A model generated the notes under the pieces. That model was not told the DNA's origin and made no database searches. It worked only from the letters and a program-made list of their open reading frames with translations. From Segniliparus rugosus ATCC BAA-974 (GTDB lineage: Bacteria; Actinomycetota; Actinomycetes; Mycobacteriales; Mycobacteriaceae), in contig NZ_KI391954.1 of assembly GCF_000185725.2 (NCBI RefSeq), forward strand, positions 558,001 to 622,000: a stretch of DNA of 64,000 nt, written 5' to 3'. Positions 54,903 through 64,000 of this stretch are shown here, in pieces. Within the stretch, counting starts at the first letter, position 1; every line of letters begins with the position of its first letter. The position numbers and the translations under genes were made by a program.

Positions 54903-56392
54903 GCGAGCAGCACGAGCGCCGGTCTTTCGCGTCGCGCACGCCAGCCAGCGAGCACCCGGAGCCGCTCACGTACCGCCGGGGGTTCGTCACCGGCCACCAG
55001 GTCACCGGATGGCGGTTCGTCTCGCGGCGCATCGCCTCGGCGGTCGCGTTGCACGACGCCCGCATGCTCGTCGATCCGCTGCGCACGCAGTCCAGATCGC
55101 TCGGGGTCGGCGCGCTGCTCGTGGTCAGCGGCCTGATCGGCTGCTTCGTGTTCTCGCTGATCCGGCCGGCGGGCGTTGCGGGGAACGACGTCGTGCTCGC
55201 CGACCGGTCGACCGCCGCGCTCTACGTGCGGGTGGGCGAGTACCTGCATCCGGTGCTCAACCTCGCATCGGCCCGGCTCATCGCGGGCAAGGCGGTCGAT
55301 CCGACCATGGTGAGAAGCGCGGAGCTGGACCGTTTCCCGCGCGGCAACACGATCGGCATCCCAGGAGCCCCAGAGCGCATGCCGCAGTCCGCCTCGGCGG
55401 ACGCGGCATGGACCGTGTGCGAATCCGCAGAGGACCACGCGGTCACCGTCATCGCGGGCGCGTTGGACGGCGGGGCCGACAAAGCCGCCGCGCTGCCCTC
55501 AGGACGCGCGGCGGTGGTGTCCACCGACTCGGGCGCGTGGCTGTTGTGGGAAGGGCGGCGCAGCGCGCTCGACCTCGCCGACACCGCCGTCACCAGCGCG
55601 CTTGGCTTCGCGGCCCCGCCAGAGGCTCGCCCGGTGACCGCCCGCCTGCTCAACGCCATCCCCGAATCCCCGGCGCTGGCCGTGCCCGCCATCCCCGGCG
55701 CGGGGACGAAGCCTTCCTACCCGCTCCCCGTCGCGGCTCCCGTCGGCTCGGTGCTGGTCAGCTATTCCAGCGCGAACACGCTGGCCTATTACGCGGTGCT
55801 CGCGGGCGGCGTGCAGCGGATCTCGCCGGTCCTCGCCTCGGCGCTGCGGGCGAGCGACTCGCACGGACTGCAGCGCCCGCCGCAGCTGACCGCCGACCAG
55901 ATCGCGCGCTTGCCGGTCTCGTCGGACCTCGACGTGCGCGCGTTCCCGAGCGCTCCGGTGGTTCCGGTCTCCGAGGAGCAAGCCCCGGTCCTGTGCGCGG
56001 GGTTCGCCAAGACGGCGCGGGCCGCGTCGGGCTCGTGGTCGTTGCTCGCCGGGTCGGCGCTGCCGTTGTCCAGTTCCGCGCGCACGGTGCGGCTCGTCGC
56101 GTCCGCCACCAACGTCGCCATCGCCCCCGGCTCCGGGTACCTCGTGCGGCCGGTCGGCGGCGGCGGGTATCAGTGGCTCTCGGACACCGGCGTGCGCTAC
56201 GGCGTCGACACCGAGACGGACGGCGACAAGACGCTCGGGGCGCTCGGCCTGCGCGGCCCGGCGCTGCCGATCCCCGCGTCGATGTTGGACCTTTTCGCGC
56301 CCGGCCCGACGCTCTCTCGCGCCGACGCCTTGTTGGCGCACGACGGGCTTGCTCCGGCGGAGCCGTTCACGAGCGGGGGAGGAGCCCGATGA
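54899..56392 (+). CDS. eccB3: ESX-3 membrane component EccB
   Basis: 497-residue protein with a cytoplasmic N-terminus starting with the family motif [22 protein letters not shown] (region), one membrane helix (about 69-89) and a large periplasmic domain with two cysteines (TVCESAEDH and PVLCAGFA) that form the conserved disulfide. Core subunit of the EccBCDE membrane complex. GTG start at 54899 overlaps eccA (GTGA). Confidence 0.94.
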   Translation: MSEQHERRSFASRTPASEHPEPLTYRRGFVTGHQVTGWRFVSRRIASAVALHDARMLVDPLRTQSRSLGVGALLVVSGLIGCFVFSLIRPAGVAGNDVVLADRSTAALYVRVGEYLHPVLNLASARLIAGKAVDPTMVRSAELDRFPRGNTIGIPGAPERMPQSASADAAWTVCESAEDHAVTVIAGALDGGADKAAALPSGRAAVVSTDSGAWLLWEGRRSALDLADTAVTSALGFAAPPEARPVTARLLNAIPESPALAVPAIPGAGTKPSYPLPVAAPVGSVLVSYSSANTLAYYAVLAGGVQRISPVLASALRASDSHGLQRPPQLTADQIARLPVSSDLDVRAFPSAPVVPVSEEQAPVLCAGFAKTARAASGSWSLLAGSALPLSSSARTVRLVASATNVAIAPGSGYLVRPVGGGGYQWLSDTGVRYGVDTETDGDKTLGALGLRGPALPIPASMLDLFAPGPTLSRADALLAHDGLAPAEPFTSGGGAR

Positions 56393-59300
56393 GCCGTCTG
56401 ATTTTCGAACCTCGCCGTCGCCTCCCGGCCCCGGCTTCGCCGGAAGGCTCCGTGCTGGTCGAGGCTCCGCCGCAGCTGCCGAGGACGCTGCCGCCGTCGT
56501 TCTTGCGCCGGGCCATGCCCGTCGTCCTCGTGGCCCTGATCATCGGCATGGTGGTCTCGCTCGTCGCGTCGGGCATCCGGCTGATCTCCCCACAGACGTT
56601 GTTCTTCCCGTTCGTGCTGCTGCTCGCCGCCACCGCGCTGTTCCGGGGCGGGAACAACAAGGTCCGCGCCGAGGAGGTCGACGCCGAGCGCGCCGACTAC
56701 CTGCGCTATCTGTCCGTGGTCCGGGAGAACCTGCGCGCGCACGCGGCCCAGCAGCGCGCGGCGCTGCTCTGGTCGCATCCCGACCCCGAGGACCTCGCCA
56801 CCTTCCCCGGCACCCGCCGCCAATGGGAGCGCGACCCCGGCGACCGGGATTATTTGGTGGTGCGCGCCGGGCGCTGCGACGTCCCGCTGGCCAGCGCGGT
56901 GCGGGTGAAGGACGTCGCGGACGAGATCGACCTGGAGCCGGTGAGCCACAGCGTCCTGCGCGGCCTGCTCGACGTGCAGCGGACTGTGCGCGACGCCCCC
57001 TCCGGCTTCGACCTTCGGGAGATCTCGCGCGTCACCGTGACCGGCGACGGCGAGGCGGCCCGCGCGGCGGTCCGCGCTTGGGTGGCCCAAGCCGCCGTTT
57101 TCCACGACCCGACGCTGCTGGCCATCGCGATGGCCGGACCCGAGGTGGACGGCCCGGACTGGTTCTGGCTCAAATGGCTGCCGCATGTGGACGTGGACGG
57201 CGAGGTGGACGGCGTCGGCCCGGCCCGGTCCCTGCGCCGGACGGGGGCCGAGCTTTTCGAGGCGCTCGACCCCGCCCTGTCGGGCCGGGAGCTGTTCGGC
57301 GCGGCTGGCGAGGCGCGCAAGCACCTGCTGATCGTCCTCGACGACCCCGCATACGATCTCGACAGGGCGGACCCGCCGATCCCCGTCTCGGGACTGGACG
57401 GCGTCACCGTCGTGCAACTGCGCGGCGAGGAAGCCAAGCTCGGCGAATACTTCCACCCCGAGCGGCCGGTGCTGCGGGTGGAGCGGGGTGAGTCCGGGGC
57501 CAGCATCAGCCGGTGGGACGGCGGCCAGTGGCAGCCGCACATCGGCCAGGCCGACCAGATGACCGCGCAGACCGCCGCGCATATCGCCCGCAGGCTCTCG
57601 CGGTGGGACTCGAACCCGGTCCATCCTGGGCTGCGCTCCGCCACTGCGGGCGGGGCGGCGTTCACCTCGCTCTTGGGCATCGAGGACGCCTCGCGGCTCG
57701 ACGTCCCCGCCCTGTGGTCGCCGCGCCCGCGCGACGAGGAGCTGCGCGTGCCCATCGGCGTGACCGCCTCCGGCGAGCCGCTGTACTTCGATTTGAAGGA
57801 CGAGGCCGAGGGCGGCATGGGGCCGCACGGGCTCATGATCGGCATGACCGGGTCCGGCAAGTCCCAGACCCTGATGTCGATCCTGCTCTCGCTGCTGACC
57901 ACCCACTCCGCCGACCGGCTGATCGTGATCTACGCGGACTTCAAGGGCGAGGCGGGAGCCGATATCTTCCGCGACTTCCCGCAGGTCGTCGCCGTCATCT
58001 CGAACATGGCAGAGAAGCGCTCGCTGGCCGACCGCTTCGCGGACACCCTGCGCGGCGAGGTCGCCCGCCGCGAGCAGTTGCTCAAACAGGCCGGGCGGGA
58101 CGTCCAGGGCAGCGCCTTCAACTCCGTCCGCGAGTACGAGGAGGCCATCGCGCAGGGCCACGACCTCCCGCCGATCCCCACGCTGTTCGTGGTGGCCGAC
58201 GAGTTCACCCTCATGCTCCAGGACCACCCCGAATACGCCGAACTGTTCGACTACGTGGCCCGCAAGGGCCGGTCCTTCCGCATCCACATCCTGTTCGCCT
58301 CCCAGACCCTCGACGTCGGGCGGATCAAGGACATCGACAAGAACACCTCGTACCGGATCGGGCTGAAAGTGGCGAGCCCGAGCGCGTCGCGCCAGATCAT
58401 CGGGACGGAGGACGCGCACCACATCGAGTCCGGCAAGGACCACAAGGGCGTCGGGTTCCTGGTGCCCTCGCCCGGCGCGGTCCCGGTCAAGTTCCGCAGC
58501 ACCTACGTGGACGGGGTGTACGAGCCGCCCGCGCCGACCACCGCGGTCGAGGTCCGCGCCGTCCCGCAGCCCAAACCGTTCACCGCGCTGCCGGTGGCCG
58601 CCGATCCGACCACGGTGATCGTCAAGGGCGAACCGGAGCGCCCGGCCCAGCCCGCGCGCAAGCTGATCTCGACCATCGGCTCCCAGCTCGCCGCGTTCGG
58701 CCCCCGCGCCCCGCAGCTGTGGCTGCCCCCGCTGGACGAAGCTGTGCCGCTGGCCGACGTGCTGCGCCGAACCGGGCTGGCGGCGGGACAGCTGCGCTGG
58801 CCGCTCGGCGAGATCGACCGGCCGTTCCAGATGCGCCGCGATCCGCTGGTGTTCGAAGCCGCCTCCGCAGCGGGGAACATGATCGTCCACGGCGGCCCGA
58901 AGTCGGGGAAGTCGACCGCCCTGCAGACCTTCATCCTGTCGGCGGCGGCCCTGCACTCGCCCCGCGACGTGTCGTTCTACTGCGTCGATTACGGCGGCGG
59001 GCAGTTGCACGCGCTGGCGGGCCTCGCCCATGTCGGCAGCGTGGCCAGCGCGCTCGAGCCCGAGCGAGTCCGCCGCACCTTCGGCGAGCTGGAGCAGCTG
59101 CTCGCGGCGCGCCAGCGCCTCTTCCGGGACAACGGCGTCGCCTCGCTCGCCCAACTGCGCGAGGCCGACCCGGCCCTCGACGACGGCTACGGCGAGACGT
59201 TCCTGGTCGTGGACAACCTCTACGCGTTCAGCAGGGACAACACCGACCAGTTCAACACCCGCAACCCCTTGCTCGCGCGGCTCGTGGCGCTGGCCAGCGC

Positions 59301-60396
59301 CGGACTGGCGTACGGGATCCACGTGGTGGTCACGACGACGAACTGGATCGAGGTCCCGCTCGCCATGCGCGACGCGCTCGGCCTTCGTCTCGAGCTCAAG
59401 CTGCACGACGCGCAGGACAGCAACGTCCGCGTGCCCGGCGCGTTGCGCCGGCCCGCCGAGAGCGTCCCGGCGGACCAGCCGGGCAGGGGTTTGACCATGC
59501 AGGCCGAGCACTTCCTGTTCGCCGAACCGGACCTCGGCTCGGTCGAATCCCTCAACGCCCAATGGGCCGGGGCCAAAGCGCCCGAGGTCCGGCTGTTGCC
59601 GACCAACCTGGCTCCGTCCGCGCTCGAACCGCTGTGCCCGGCGCGGGGGCGGGTCGTCATCGGCCAGCGCGAGCAAGACTTGGCACCGGTGGCGCTCGAT
59701 TTCGGCCACAACCCCCTGTTCATGGTTCTCGGCGACTCCGGCGCGGGCAAGACCACCTTGCTGCGGCACATCATCCGCGCTCTGCGCGACAACAGCACGG
59801 CGGAGGAGGTGGCGTTCACCGTCGTCGACCGGCGGCTGCGCCTCGCCGACGAGCCGCTGTTCCCCGACAACGAGTACACGCCGAACATCGACCGGATCAT
59901 CCCCGCGATGCTCGGCCTCGGGGCGCTGCTGGAACAACGCCGCCCGCCCGCCGGCCTCTCGGCGCAACAGCTGCGCGACTGGTCCCCGGCCGCCGCGCAA
60001 CAGCACTACCTGATCATCGACGACGTCGACCAGATCTCCGACGCGCCCGCGTTCAGCGGGCCCTACGCCGGAAGGCAGCCGTGGACGCCGATCGTCGGGC
60101 TGCTCGCCGAAGCGCGGGAAGTGGGTCTGCGCGTGATCGTGACCGCGCGCGCCACCGGTTCGGGGCACGCCCTGATGACCAACCCGCTGCTGCGCCGCTT
60201 CCACGAGCTGCAGGCGGCGACGCTCATGCTCTCCGGCAGCCCGCAGGACGGCGGACGGATCCGGGGGCAGCGCTTCGAGCGCCTGCCAGCGGGCCGAGGC
60301 GTCCTGCTGTCCGACTCGGACGAGCCGACCTATGTCCAAACCGCAGGCCCGCCCGGTGGCGGGCAGACCGCTCGAGGAAAGGAGCATTCGCAGTGA
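56389..60396 (+). CDS. eccC3: ESX-3 FtsK/SpoIIIE-type ATPase EccC
   Basis: 1335-residue motor ATPase, fused EccCa-EccCb as in ESX-3. Two N-terminal helices (about 41-85) anchor it; a DUF domain follows, then three FtsK-like ATPase domains with P-loops GMTGSGKS (485), GGPKSGKS (835) and GDSGAGKT (1115). ATPase 1 has [10 protein letters not shown]. It recognises the C-terminal signals of Esx dimers and energises export. ATG 56389 overlaps eccB by 4 nt; its end overlaps the PE gene by 4 nt. Confidence 0.96.
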   Translation: MSRLIFEPRRRLPAPASPEGSVLVEAPPQLPRTLPPSFLRRAMPVVLVALIIGMVVSLVASGIRLISPQTLFFPFVLLLAATALFRGGNNKVRAEEVDAERADYLRYLSVVRENLRAHAAQQRAALLWSHPDPEDLATFPGTRRQWERDPGDRDYLVVRAGRCDVPLASAVRVKDVADEIDLEPVSHSVLRGLLDVQRTVRDAPSGFDLREISRVTVTGDGEAARAAVRAWVAQAAVFHDPTLLAIAMAGPEVDGPDWFWLKWLPHVDVDGEVDGVGPARSLRRTGAELFEALDPALSGRELFGAAGEARKHLLIVLDDPAYDLDRADPPIPVSGLDGVTVVQLRGEEAKLGEYFHPERPVLRVERGESGASISRWDGGQWQPHIGQADQMTAQTAAHIARRLSRWDSNPVHPGLRSATAGGAAFTSLLGIEDASRLDVPALWSPRPRDEELRVPIGVTASGEPLYFDLKDEAEGGMGPHGLMIGMTGSGKSQTLMSILLSLLTTHSADRLIVIYADFKGEAGADIFRDFPQVVAVISNMAEKRSLADRFADTLRGEVARREQLLKQAGRDVQGSAFNSVREYEEAIAQGHDLPPIPTLFVVADEFTLMLQDHPEYAELFDYVARKGRSFRIHILFASQTLDVGRIKDIDKNTSYRIGLKVASPSASRQIIGTEDAHHIESGKDHKGVGFLVPSPGAVPVKFRSTYVDGVYEPPAPTTAVEVRAVPQPKPFTALPVAADPTTVIVKGEPERPAQPARKLISTIGSQLAAFGPRAPQLWLPPLDEAVPLADVLRRTGLAAGQLRWPLGEIDRPFQMRRDPLVFEAASAAGNMIVHGGPKSGKSTALQTFILSAAALHSPRDVSFYCVDYGGGQLHALAGLAHVGSVASALEPERVRRTFGELEQLLAARQRLFRDNGVASLAQLREADPALDDGYGETFLVVDNLYAFSRDNTDQFNTRNPLLARLVALASAGLAYGIHVVVTTTNWIEVPLAMRDALGLRLELKLHDAQDSNVRVPGALRRPAESVPADQPGRGLTMQAEHFLFAEPDLGSVESLNAQWAGAKAPEVRLLPTNLAPSALEPLCPARGRVVIGQREQDLAPVALDFGHNPLFMVLGDSGAGKTTLLRHIIRALRDNSTAEEVAFTVVDRRLRLADEPLFPDNEYTPNIDRIIPAMLGLGALLEQRRPPAGLSAQQLRDWSPAAAQQHYLIIDDVDQISDAPAFSGPYAGRQPWTPIVGLLAEAREVGLRVIVTARATGSGHALMTNPLLRRFHELQAATLMLSGSPQDGGRIRGQRFERLPAGRGVLLSDSDEPTYVQTAGPPGGGQTARGKEHSQ

Positions 60397-60701
60397 TTCT
60401 CAAGGTTGTGCCGGAAGGTTTGATGGCCGCCAGCGCGGAAGTCGAGGCGCTGACGGCTCGGCTTGCGGCGGCGCAGGCCGCCGCTGCTCCTGTGATCGGG
60501 GCCGTCGTGCCGCCCGCGGCAGACCCGGTGTCGCTGCAGGCGGCGGCGGGATTCAGCGCCCGAGGCTCCTCGCACACCGCCGTGGCAGCCGAGGCCGTCG
60601 AGGAGCTCGGCAGGTCAGGACTGGGCGTCGCCGAGACGGCGGAGAGCTATGCCGTCGGCGATCTGCAGGGCGCGGCCGTCTTCGGGACCGCGCTCGGCTG
60701 A
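60393..60701 (+). CDS. ESX-3-associated PE protein (PE5-like)
   Basis: 102-residue PE-domain-only protein: PE at residues 7-8, two helices, and the type VII export signal YxxxD at 86-90 (YAVGD). Start is the GTG at 60393 with SD AAAGGAG 8 nt upstream. In M. tuberculosis PE5 is followed by its partner PPE4; here no PPE follows, and the nearest PPE is 15 kb upstream. Confidence 0.85.
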   Translation: MILKVVPEGLMAASAEVEALTARLAAAQAAAAPVIGAVVPPAADPVSLQAAAGFSARGSSHTAVAAEAVEELGRSGLGVAETAESYAVGDLQGAAVFGTALG

Positions 60702-60789
60702 GGGGACGAAAACTGCTCCTCAACCATCACACGATCGAATTCATCCGAATTCGGCGAAGAAGAAAATCAAGGAAAGTGAAGGAGTGATC

Positions 60790-61083
60790 GTGAGTTTGTT
60801 GGATGCTCATATTCCGCAGTTGGTGGCTTCGGAGGCGGCGTTTGGCGCGAAGGCGGCGTTGATGCGTTCGACGATGGCGCAGGCGGAGTCTGCGGCGTTG
60901 GGGGCGCAGGCGTTTCATGTGGGGGAGTCGTCGTTGGCGTTTCAGGCTGCGCATGCGCGGTTTGTGGAGGCTGCGGCGAAGGTGAATGTGTTGTTGGACG
61001 TGGCGCAGGCGAATTTGGCGGATGCGAGTGGTTCGTATGTGGCGGAGGACGTCGCGGGTTCGTCTGGTTTCGCGGTTATTTGA
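60790..61083 (+). CDS. esxG: ESX-3 secreted protein EsxG
   Basis: 97-residue WXG100-superfamily protein (same length as Rv0287), closely following it: SLLDAHIPQLVASEAAFGAK, QAFHVGESSLAFQAAHARF, NVLLDVAQANL. It forms a heterodimer with EsxH; the export signal YxxxD is YVAED near the C-terminus. The GTG at 60790 is chosen over GTG 60784 because GAAGGAG ends 5 nt before it. Codon use (TTG, GTG, GCG, T-ending codons) differs from neighbours, as often seen for Esx pairs. Confidence 0.93.
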   Translation: MSLLDAHIPQLVASEAAFGAKAALMRSTMAQAESAALGAQAFHVGESSLAFQAAHARFVEAAAKVNVLLDVAQANLADASGSYVAEDVAGSSGFAVI

Positions 61084-61122
61084 TTATTCGGTTTTGATGT
61101 TTTTTCGGAAGGACGGTTTGTG

Positions 61123-61410
61123 ATGACGCAGATTATGTACACGTATCCGGCGATGTTGGCGCAGGCTGCGGAGATGAATGGTTTCGCTGCTGCTTTGCAG
61201 GTGGTGGGGGCGGATGTGGCGAGCGAGCAGGCTTCGTTGGCCGGGGCGTGGCAGGGTGACACCGGGACGAGTTATCAGGCGTGGCAGACGCGGTGGAATC
61301 AGAGTATGGAGGAGTTGGTGATGGCGTATCGGGCGATGGCGAGCTCGTACGAGCAGAACACCCTCTCGATGAACGCCCGCGACATGGCCGAAGGCGCCAA
61401 ATGGGTCTAG
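61123..61410 (+). CDS. esxH: ESX-3 secreted protein EsxH (TB10.4)
   Basis: 95-residue WXG100 protein with W43-Q44-G45 (GAWQGDTG), colinear with Rv0288. Residues 14, 70 and 76, the zinc-binding histidines in M. tuberculosis EsxH, are here Gln14, Arg70 and Tyr76; Glu77 is kept. The partner of EsxG; secreted as a dimer. Start ATG 61123 (a GTG codon stands just before). The 3' end overlaps espG by 10 nt. Confidence 0.93.
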   Translation: MTQIMYTYPAMLAQAAEMNGFAAALQVVGADVASEQASLAGAWQGDTGTSYQAWQTRWNQSMEELVMAYRAMASSYEQNTLSMNARDMAEGAKWV

Positions 61411-62309
61411 GAGCCCCCTCGGGCGTCCGCGCCGCGAGCCGCGCCGACAGGCCCCCCGTCGCCGCAGAGCTGACGGTCGAGCAGGCGTGGTTCCTCGGCG
61501 AGCGCCTTGGCGCTGGCGCCTTTCCCTGGGCGCTGGCGATCACCGCGCCCTATCAGGACGAGCGCCAGCGCGTGCGTCTGGGCGCGCAGCACGCCAAGGA
61601 TCTCGCCGAGGTCGGGGTCGTCGGAGCCGACGGCAGTGTGGATCCATCCGTCGCCGGGTGGATCCACACTGTCTGCCGCCCCGACCGATGGCTGGAGCTG
61701 CGCTACGTCGTCGCCTCCCCGCACGCGGACGGCGACCCCGGCTCCGCGCATCCGAAGCTATTGCGCGGCTTCGTCGCGCGGACGCAGTCGCAGACCGTGG
61801 TCGCGTTGCGCAACGCCCAGCTGGTCGCCTTCACCGCGATCGAAGCGGACGAGCCCTCGGCGTTGGTCCCGAGCGTGGTCGCCGGGCTCAGCCAGCGCGC
61901 CCCCGCGCAATTCCCCGAGTTCACGCTGCCCGCCGAGGCGGGCGCGAAGGCGGACGAGAAACTCCGCTCCGGAGCTTCGCTGGACGATGTCGTGGAGCGA
62001 CTCGGCATCCCGCCCGCCGCCCGCCCGGTCGTCCAGGCGGCGCTGCGCGGAAGGCGCAGCTATGTCGAAGTGGTCGCAGGGCAGCGGGACGGCGCGGCCA
62101 AGCGGAGCACCGAGGTCGGCGTGAGCGTGGTGGACACCGGCGCGGGCCGCGTCCTGGTGAGCCCGCGCCGCGCCGCCGACGGGGTCTGGCTGTCCACTTT
62201 TGCGCCGGGGACGCCGTTCGCCATCGCGGTCGCGGTCGACCAGCTCACGGCCGAGCTTCCCGAAGGCCGCTGGTTCCCGAACGCGCGCCTGACCAAGAGT
62301 TTCAACTAA
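61401..62309 (+). CDS. espG3: ESX-3 chaperone EspG
   Basis: 302-residue cytosolic chaperone that binds the tip of PPE proteins in PE-PPE dimers and keeps them soluble for the ESX-3 machine. Family features: [37 protein letters not shown] and the C-terminal [18 protein letters not shown] 61401 lies inside the end of esxH, so translation is coupled. A chaperone without a neighbouring PPE implies the PPE at 43875 or an unlinked one is the client. Confidence 0.9.
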   Translation: MGLGAPSGVRAASRADRPPVAAELTVEQAWFLGERLGAGAFPWALAITAPYQDERQRVRLGAQHAKDLAEVGVVGADGSVDPSVAGWIHTVCRPDRWLELRYVVASPHADGDPGSAHPKLLRGFVARTQSQTVVALRNAQLVAFTAIEADEPSALVPSVVAGLSQRAPAQFPEFTLPAEAGAKADEKLRSGASLDDVVERLGIPPAARPVVQAALRGRRSYVEVVAGQRDGAAKRSTEVGVSVVDTGAGRVLVSPRRAADGVWLSTFAPGTPFAIAVAVDQLTAELPEGRWFPNARLTKSFN

Positions 62310-62367
62310 CCGGCTGCCACTGGCCGCCCCGGCCCCGCCCCTATCTGAAAGAGCCAAGCGAAACACT

Positions 62368-63744
62368 ATGTCCGACAACGCCGTGATGCCCATCGTCCGG
62401 GTCGCCGTGCTCGGCGACAAGAAACTGGCCGAGGTCGCGCTGCCGACGCAGCTGCCGATGCGCGACATCATCCCTTCCGTGCACCGGATGCTCGCCACCG
62501 AGGCCGCCGACCTCCCGCAGCGGCTGAGCCTCGCGCCGGTGCACGGCGCGCCGTTCAGCGCGGACGCGACTTTGGACACGGTCGGCGTCGTGGACGGCGA
62601 CCTCTTGACGCTCCGCCCGACTCCGGCGGGCCCCGCGGCCCCCGGCGTCGTGGAGGACGTCGCGGACGCCGCCGTCATCTTCTCCGAGTCGCGCACACGC
62701 CCGTGGGGCGCGGCGCACATCGCCCGAGCGGCCCGGACCGGCCTGGTCGGGTCGGTCCTTGTCGCGACGGCGCTGGCGACCGCGCACCGTCTCCAGACCG
62801 GGTCCGCGATCGGTCTGGCCGCGCTCGGCGCGGTCGCCCTGCTCGTCGCGGGCGGCGCGCTTTTGTCCCGACCGTGCTCGCGGCCGCTCAGCTGCGAGCT
62901 GGCGGCCACGGCGTTGGCCCCCATCGTCTGCGCGCTGGCGTTGGCGCTGCCCGGCGACAGCGCGGCCCCCCGCGCGCTGCTCGCCGCCTCGGGCGCGGCA
63001 GCGTGGTCGGCGGTGTACCTGATCGTCGCGCGCGAGCTGGTCGCGTTCTTCACTTCGGCGGTCGTGGTCGGCCTCGGCCTCGTCGGGGCCGCCGCGGCGC
63101 AGACGCTCTGGAGCCCGCCCATGATGACGCTGGGCTGCGGCTTGATCGCGGCGGCCCTGCTGGTGACGGTCAAAGCCGCGCAGCTCTCGGCGCTGTCGGC
63201 CCGTCTGCCCCTGCCCACGATCCCCGCGCCGGGCGACCCAGCTCCGTCCGCGCCGCCGATATCGGTGCTCAGGGACCTGCCGCGCCGCGTCAAGCTGAGC
63301 GACTCGCATCAGAGCGGATTCATCGCGGGCGCGTCGCTGCTCGCCGTGCTCGGATCGCTCGCGGTCGGTTCCGCCGCGCACAGCCCGTTGGCGTGGTACT
63401 TGGTCGTCGCGACCGGGGCCGGGGCCGCGTTGCGCGCCAGGGTCTGGGACTCGGCGGTCTGCAAGGCATGGCTGCTCGCGGTCCCGTTCCTGACCGCGAC
63501 GGCGCTGACCGCGGCGTTCGCCGCCTCGGGCCGGTTCCCCGCGGCCCTCGGCTCCTTCGGCGCGCTCGCCGCGCTGGTCGCCGCGCTCGTGGTCGTCGTC
63601 GCCAACCCGAAGATCGGCCAGGCCGAGAGCTATTCGCTCCCGACCCGGAGGGCGCTCGGGTTCGTCGCTTCCGGTCTCGACGCGTCGTTGCTGCCGGTCA
63701 TCGCGTACCTTGTCGGCCTGTTCGCCCTGGTCCTCGACCGATGA
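62368..63744 (+). CDS. eccD3: ESX-3 membrane component EccD
   Basis: 458-residue membrane protein with an N-terminal ubiquitin-like domain (about 8-88, PIVRVAVLGDKKLAEVALP) and about eleven helices from residue 120 on, forming the central channel-like part of the type VII complex. ATG 62368; its end overlaps mycP by 4 nt. Confidence 0.93.
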   Translation: MSDNAVMPIVRVAVLGDKKLAEVALPTQLPMRDIIPSVHRMLATEAADLPQRLSLAPVHGAPFSADATLDTVGVVDGDLLTLRPTPAGPAAPGVVEDVADAAVIFSESRTRPWGAAHIARAARTGLVGSVLVATALATAHRLQTGSAIGLAALGAVALLVAGGALLSRPCSRPLSCELAATALAPIVCALALALPGDSAAPRALLAASGAAAWSAVYLIVARELVAFFTSAVVVGLGLVGAAAAQTLWSPPMMTLGCGLIAAALLVTVKAAQLSALSARLPLPTIPAPGDPAPSAPPISVLRDLPRRVKLSDSHQSGFIAGASLLAVLGSLAVGSAAHSPLAWYLVVATGAGAALRARVWDSAVCKAWLLAVPFLTATALTAAFAASGRFPAALGSFGALAALVAALVVVVANPKIGQAESYSLPTRRALGFVASGLDASLLPVIAYLVGLFALVLDR

Positions 63745-64000
63745 CGAGGCCGGCGCTCGCCCTCGTCCTTGCGCTGCTCGCGGCGGCGGCCCCGCCAGCG
63801 TGCGCCGCGCCGCGCCCGGTTGCGGACCCCGCCGCGCTGCCAAGGGACTCCGCCCCCGGCGGCTCCGTCATGCAGATCGGCGCGTGCGAAGCCACGCTGC
63901 TGGCCCCCGGCTTCCCTCGGGCCGAGAAACCCCCGGCGGACCTCGTGCAGGCGTGGCGCTTCTCGCGCGGGGCGGGGCAGACCGTCGCCGTCATCGACAC
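63741..64000 (+). CDS. mycP3: ESX-3 mycosin protease MycP, N-terminal part only
   Basis: First 86 codons of a subtilisin-like membrane-anchored protease, cut by the window edge. A signal peptide (ALALVLALLAAAAPP) and the approach to the catalytic Asp (GQTVAVIDT) are visible; His and Ser motifs lie beyond the window. Mycosins stabilise the ESX complex and process substrates. ATG 63741 overlaps eccD (ATGA). Confidence 0.85.
   Translation, partial: MTRPALALVLALLAAAAPPACAAPRPVADPAALPRDSAPGGSVMQIGACEATLLAPGFPRAEKPPADLVQAWRFSRGAGQTVAVID

Noticed and set aside
56197-60387. Long minus-strand open frame opposite eccC
   Set aside because: Antisense shadow of a certain gene; no domain or start signal.
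60702-60789. Missing PPE4 hidden between PE and esxG
   Set aside because: Only 88 bases, with stops in all frames; no PPE remnant seen.
1-64000. CRISPR arrays, insertion sequences, tRNA or rRNA genes
   Set aside because: No regularly spaced repeats, transposase genes with terminal repeats, or tRNA/rRNA-like sequence were recognised by reading; a tRNAscan or Infernal run would be decisive.

Overview
The window comes from a high-GC (about two thirds by eye) actinobacterium of the mycolate-forming group. It carries a mycolyltransferase of the Ag85 type, mycothiol (mshB) and F420 (fbiC) biosynthesis, PE/PPE proteins, a type VII secretion locus of the ESX-3 type, a protein O-mannosyltransferase and an LpqW-type lipoprotein. 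Gene content is Mycobacterium-like, but order is shuffled into short blocks that each match a different place in the M. tuberculosis H37Rv map (compared from memory). That points to a relative outside the genus Mycobacterium; Segniliparus is a reasonable guess, but it is inference only.

Layout. 1-3 kb: a DUF3263, virR, sodC, YbdK-type ligase block (Rv0430-Rv0433 order). 3-8.4 kb: an ICL/PEP-mutase family enzyme, two tandem unknown paralogues, and a PspC-domain histidine kinase/LuxR regulator pair facing a second PspC membrane protein. 8.4-10.9 kb: a lower-GC patch with a PknH-sensor-type lipoprotein, a 5'-truncated NlpC/P60 gene and a decayed XRE regulator. 10.9-20 kb: guaA, rlmN, a mycolyltransferase, membrane and secreted proteins, and a frameshifted M13 peptidase. 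20-29.3 kb: lpqW, mshB, a small membrane protein, fbiC, two ferredoxins, dapC and an acyl-CoA synthetase (order as Rv1166-Rv1193 with gaps). 29.3-31.2 kb: small secreted proteins and an HD hydrolase, flanked by a duplicated ~238-bp element ending in a hairpin. 31.3-37.4 kb: a GH15 trehalase-like enzyme and the sulfate importer subI-cysT-cysW-cysA (Rv2402 to Rv2397). 37.4-43.7 kb: a broken DUF222/HNH gene, pmt, an M20 peptidase, gluQRS and a methyltransferase.

The most interesting part is 43.9-64 kb. A PPE gene is followed by a complete isonitrile-lipopeptide type biosynthetic set (Fe(II)/2-oxoglutarate dioxygenase, FcoT thioesterase, FadD10 ligase, acyl carrier protein, NRPS), equivalent to Rv0096-Rv0101. 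This runs directly, on the same strand, into an ESX-3 operon (eccA-eccB-eccC-PE-esxG-esxH-espG-eccD-mycP, the last cut by the window edge). Between the NRPS and eccA lies a perfect 23-bp palindrome whose core is a Zur (zinc-uptake regulator) box. Metallophore synthesis and the metal-responsive secretion system are two separate loci in M. tuberculosis; here they form one ~20-kb zinc-linked island. The NRPS is a single C-A-T-R module with a lysine-like adenylation code, and EsxH lacks all three zinc-binding histidines of its M. tuberculosis counterpart.

At least eleven starts sit 6-7 nt after a TANNNT hexamer with no Shine-Dalgarno sequence, so leaderless transcription appears common. Four loci (NlpC, XRE, M13, DUF222) look truncated or frameshifted.
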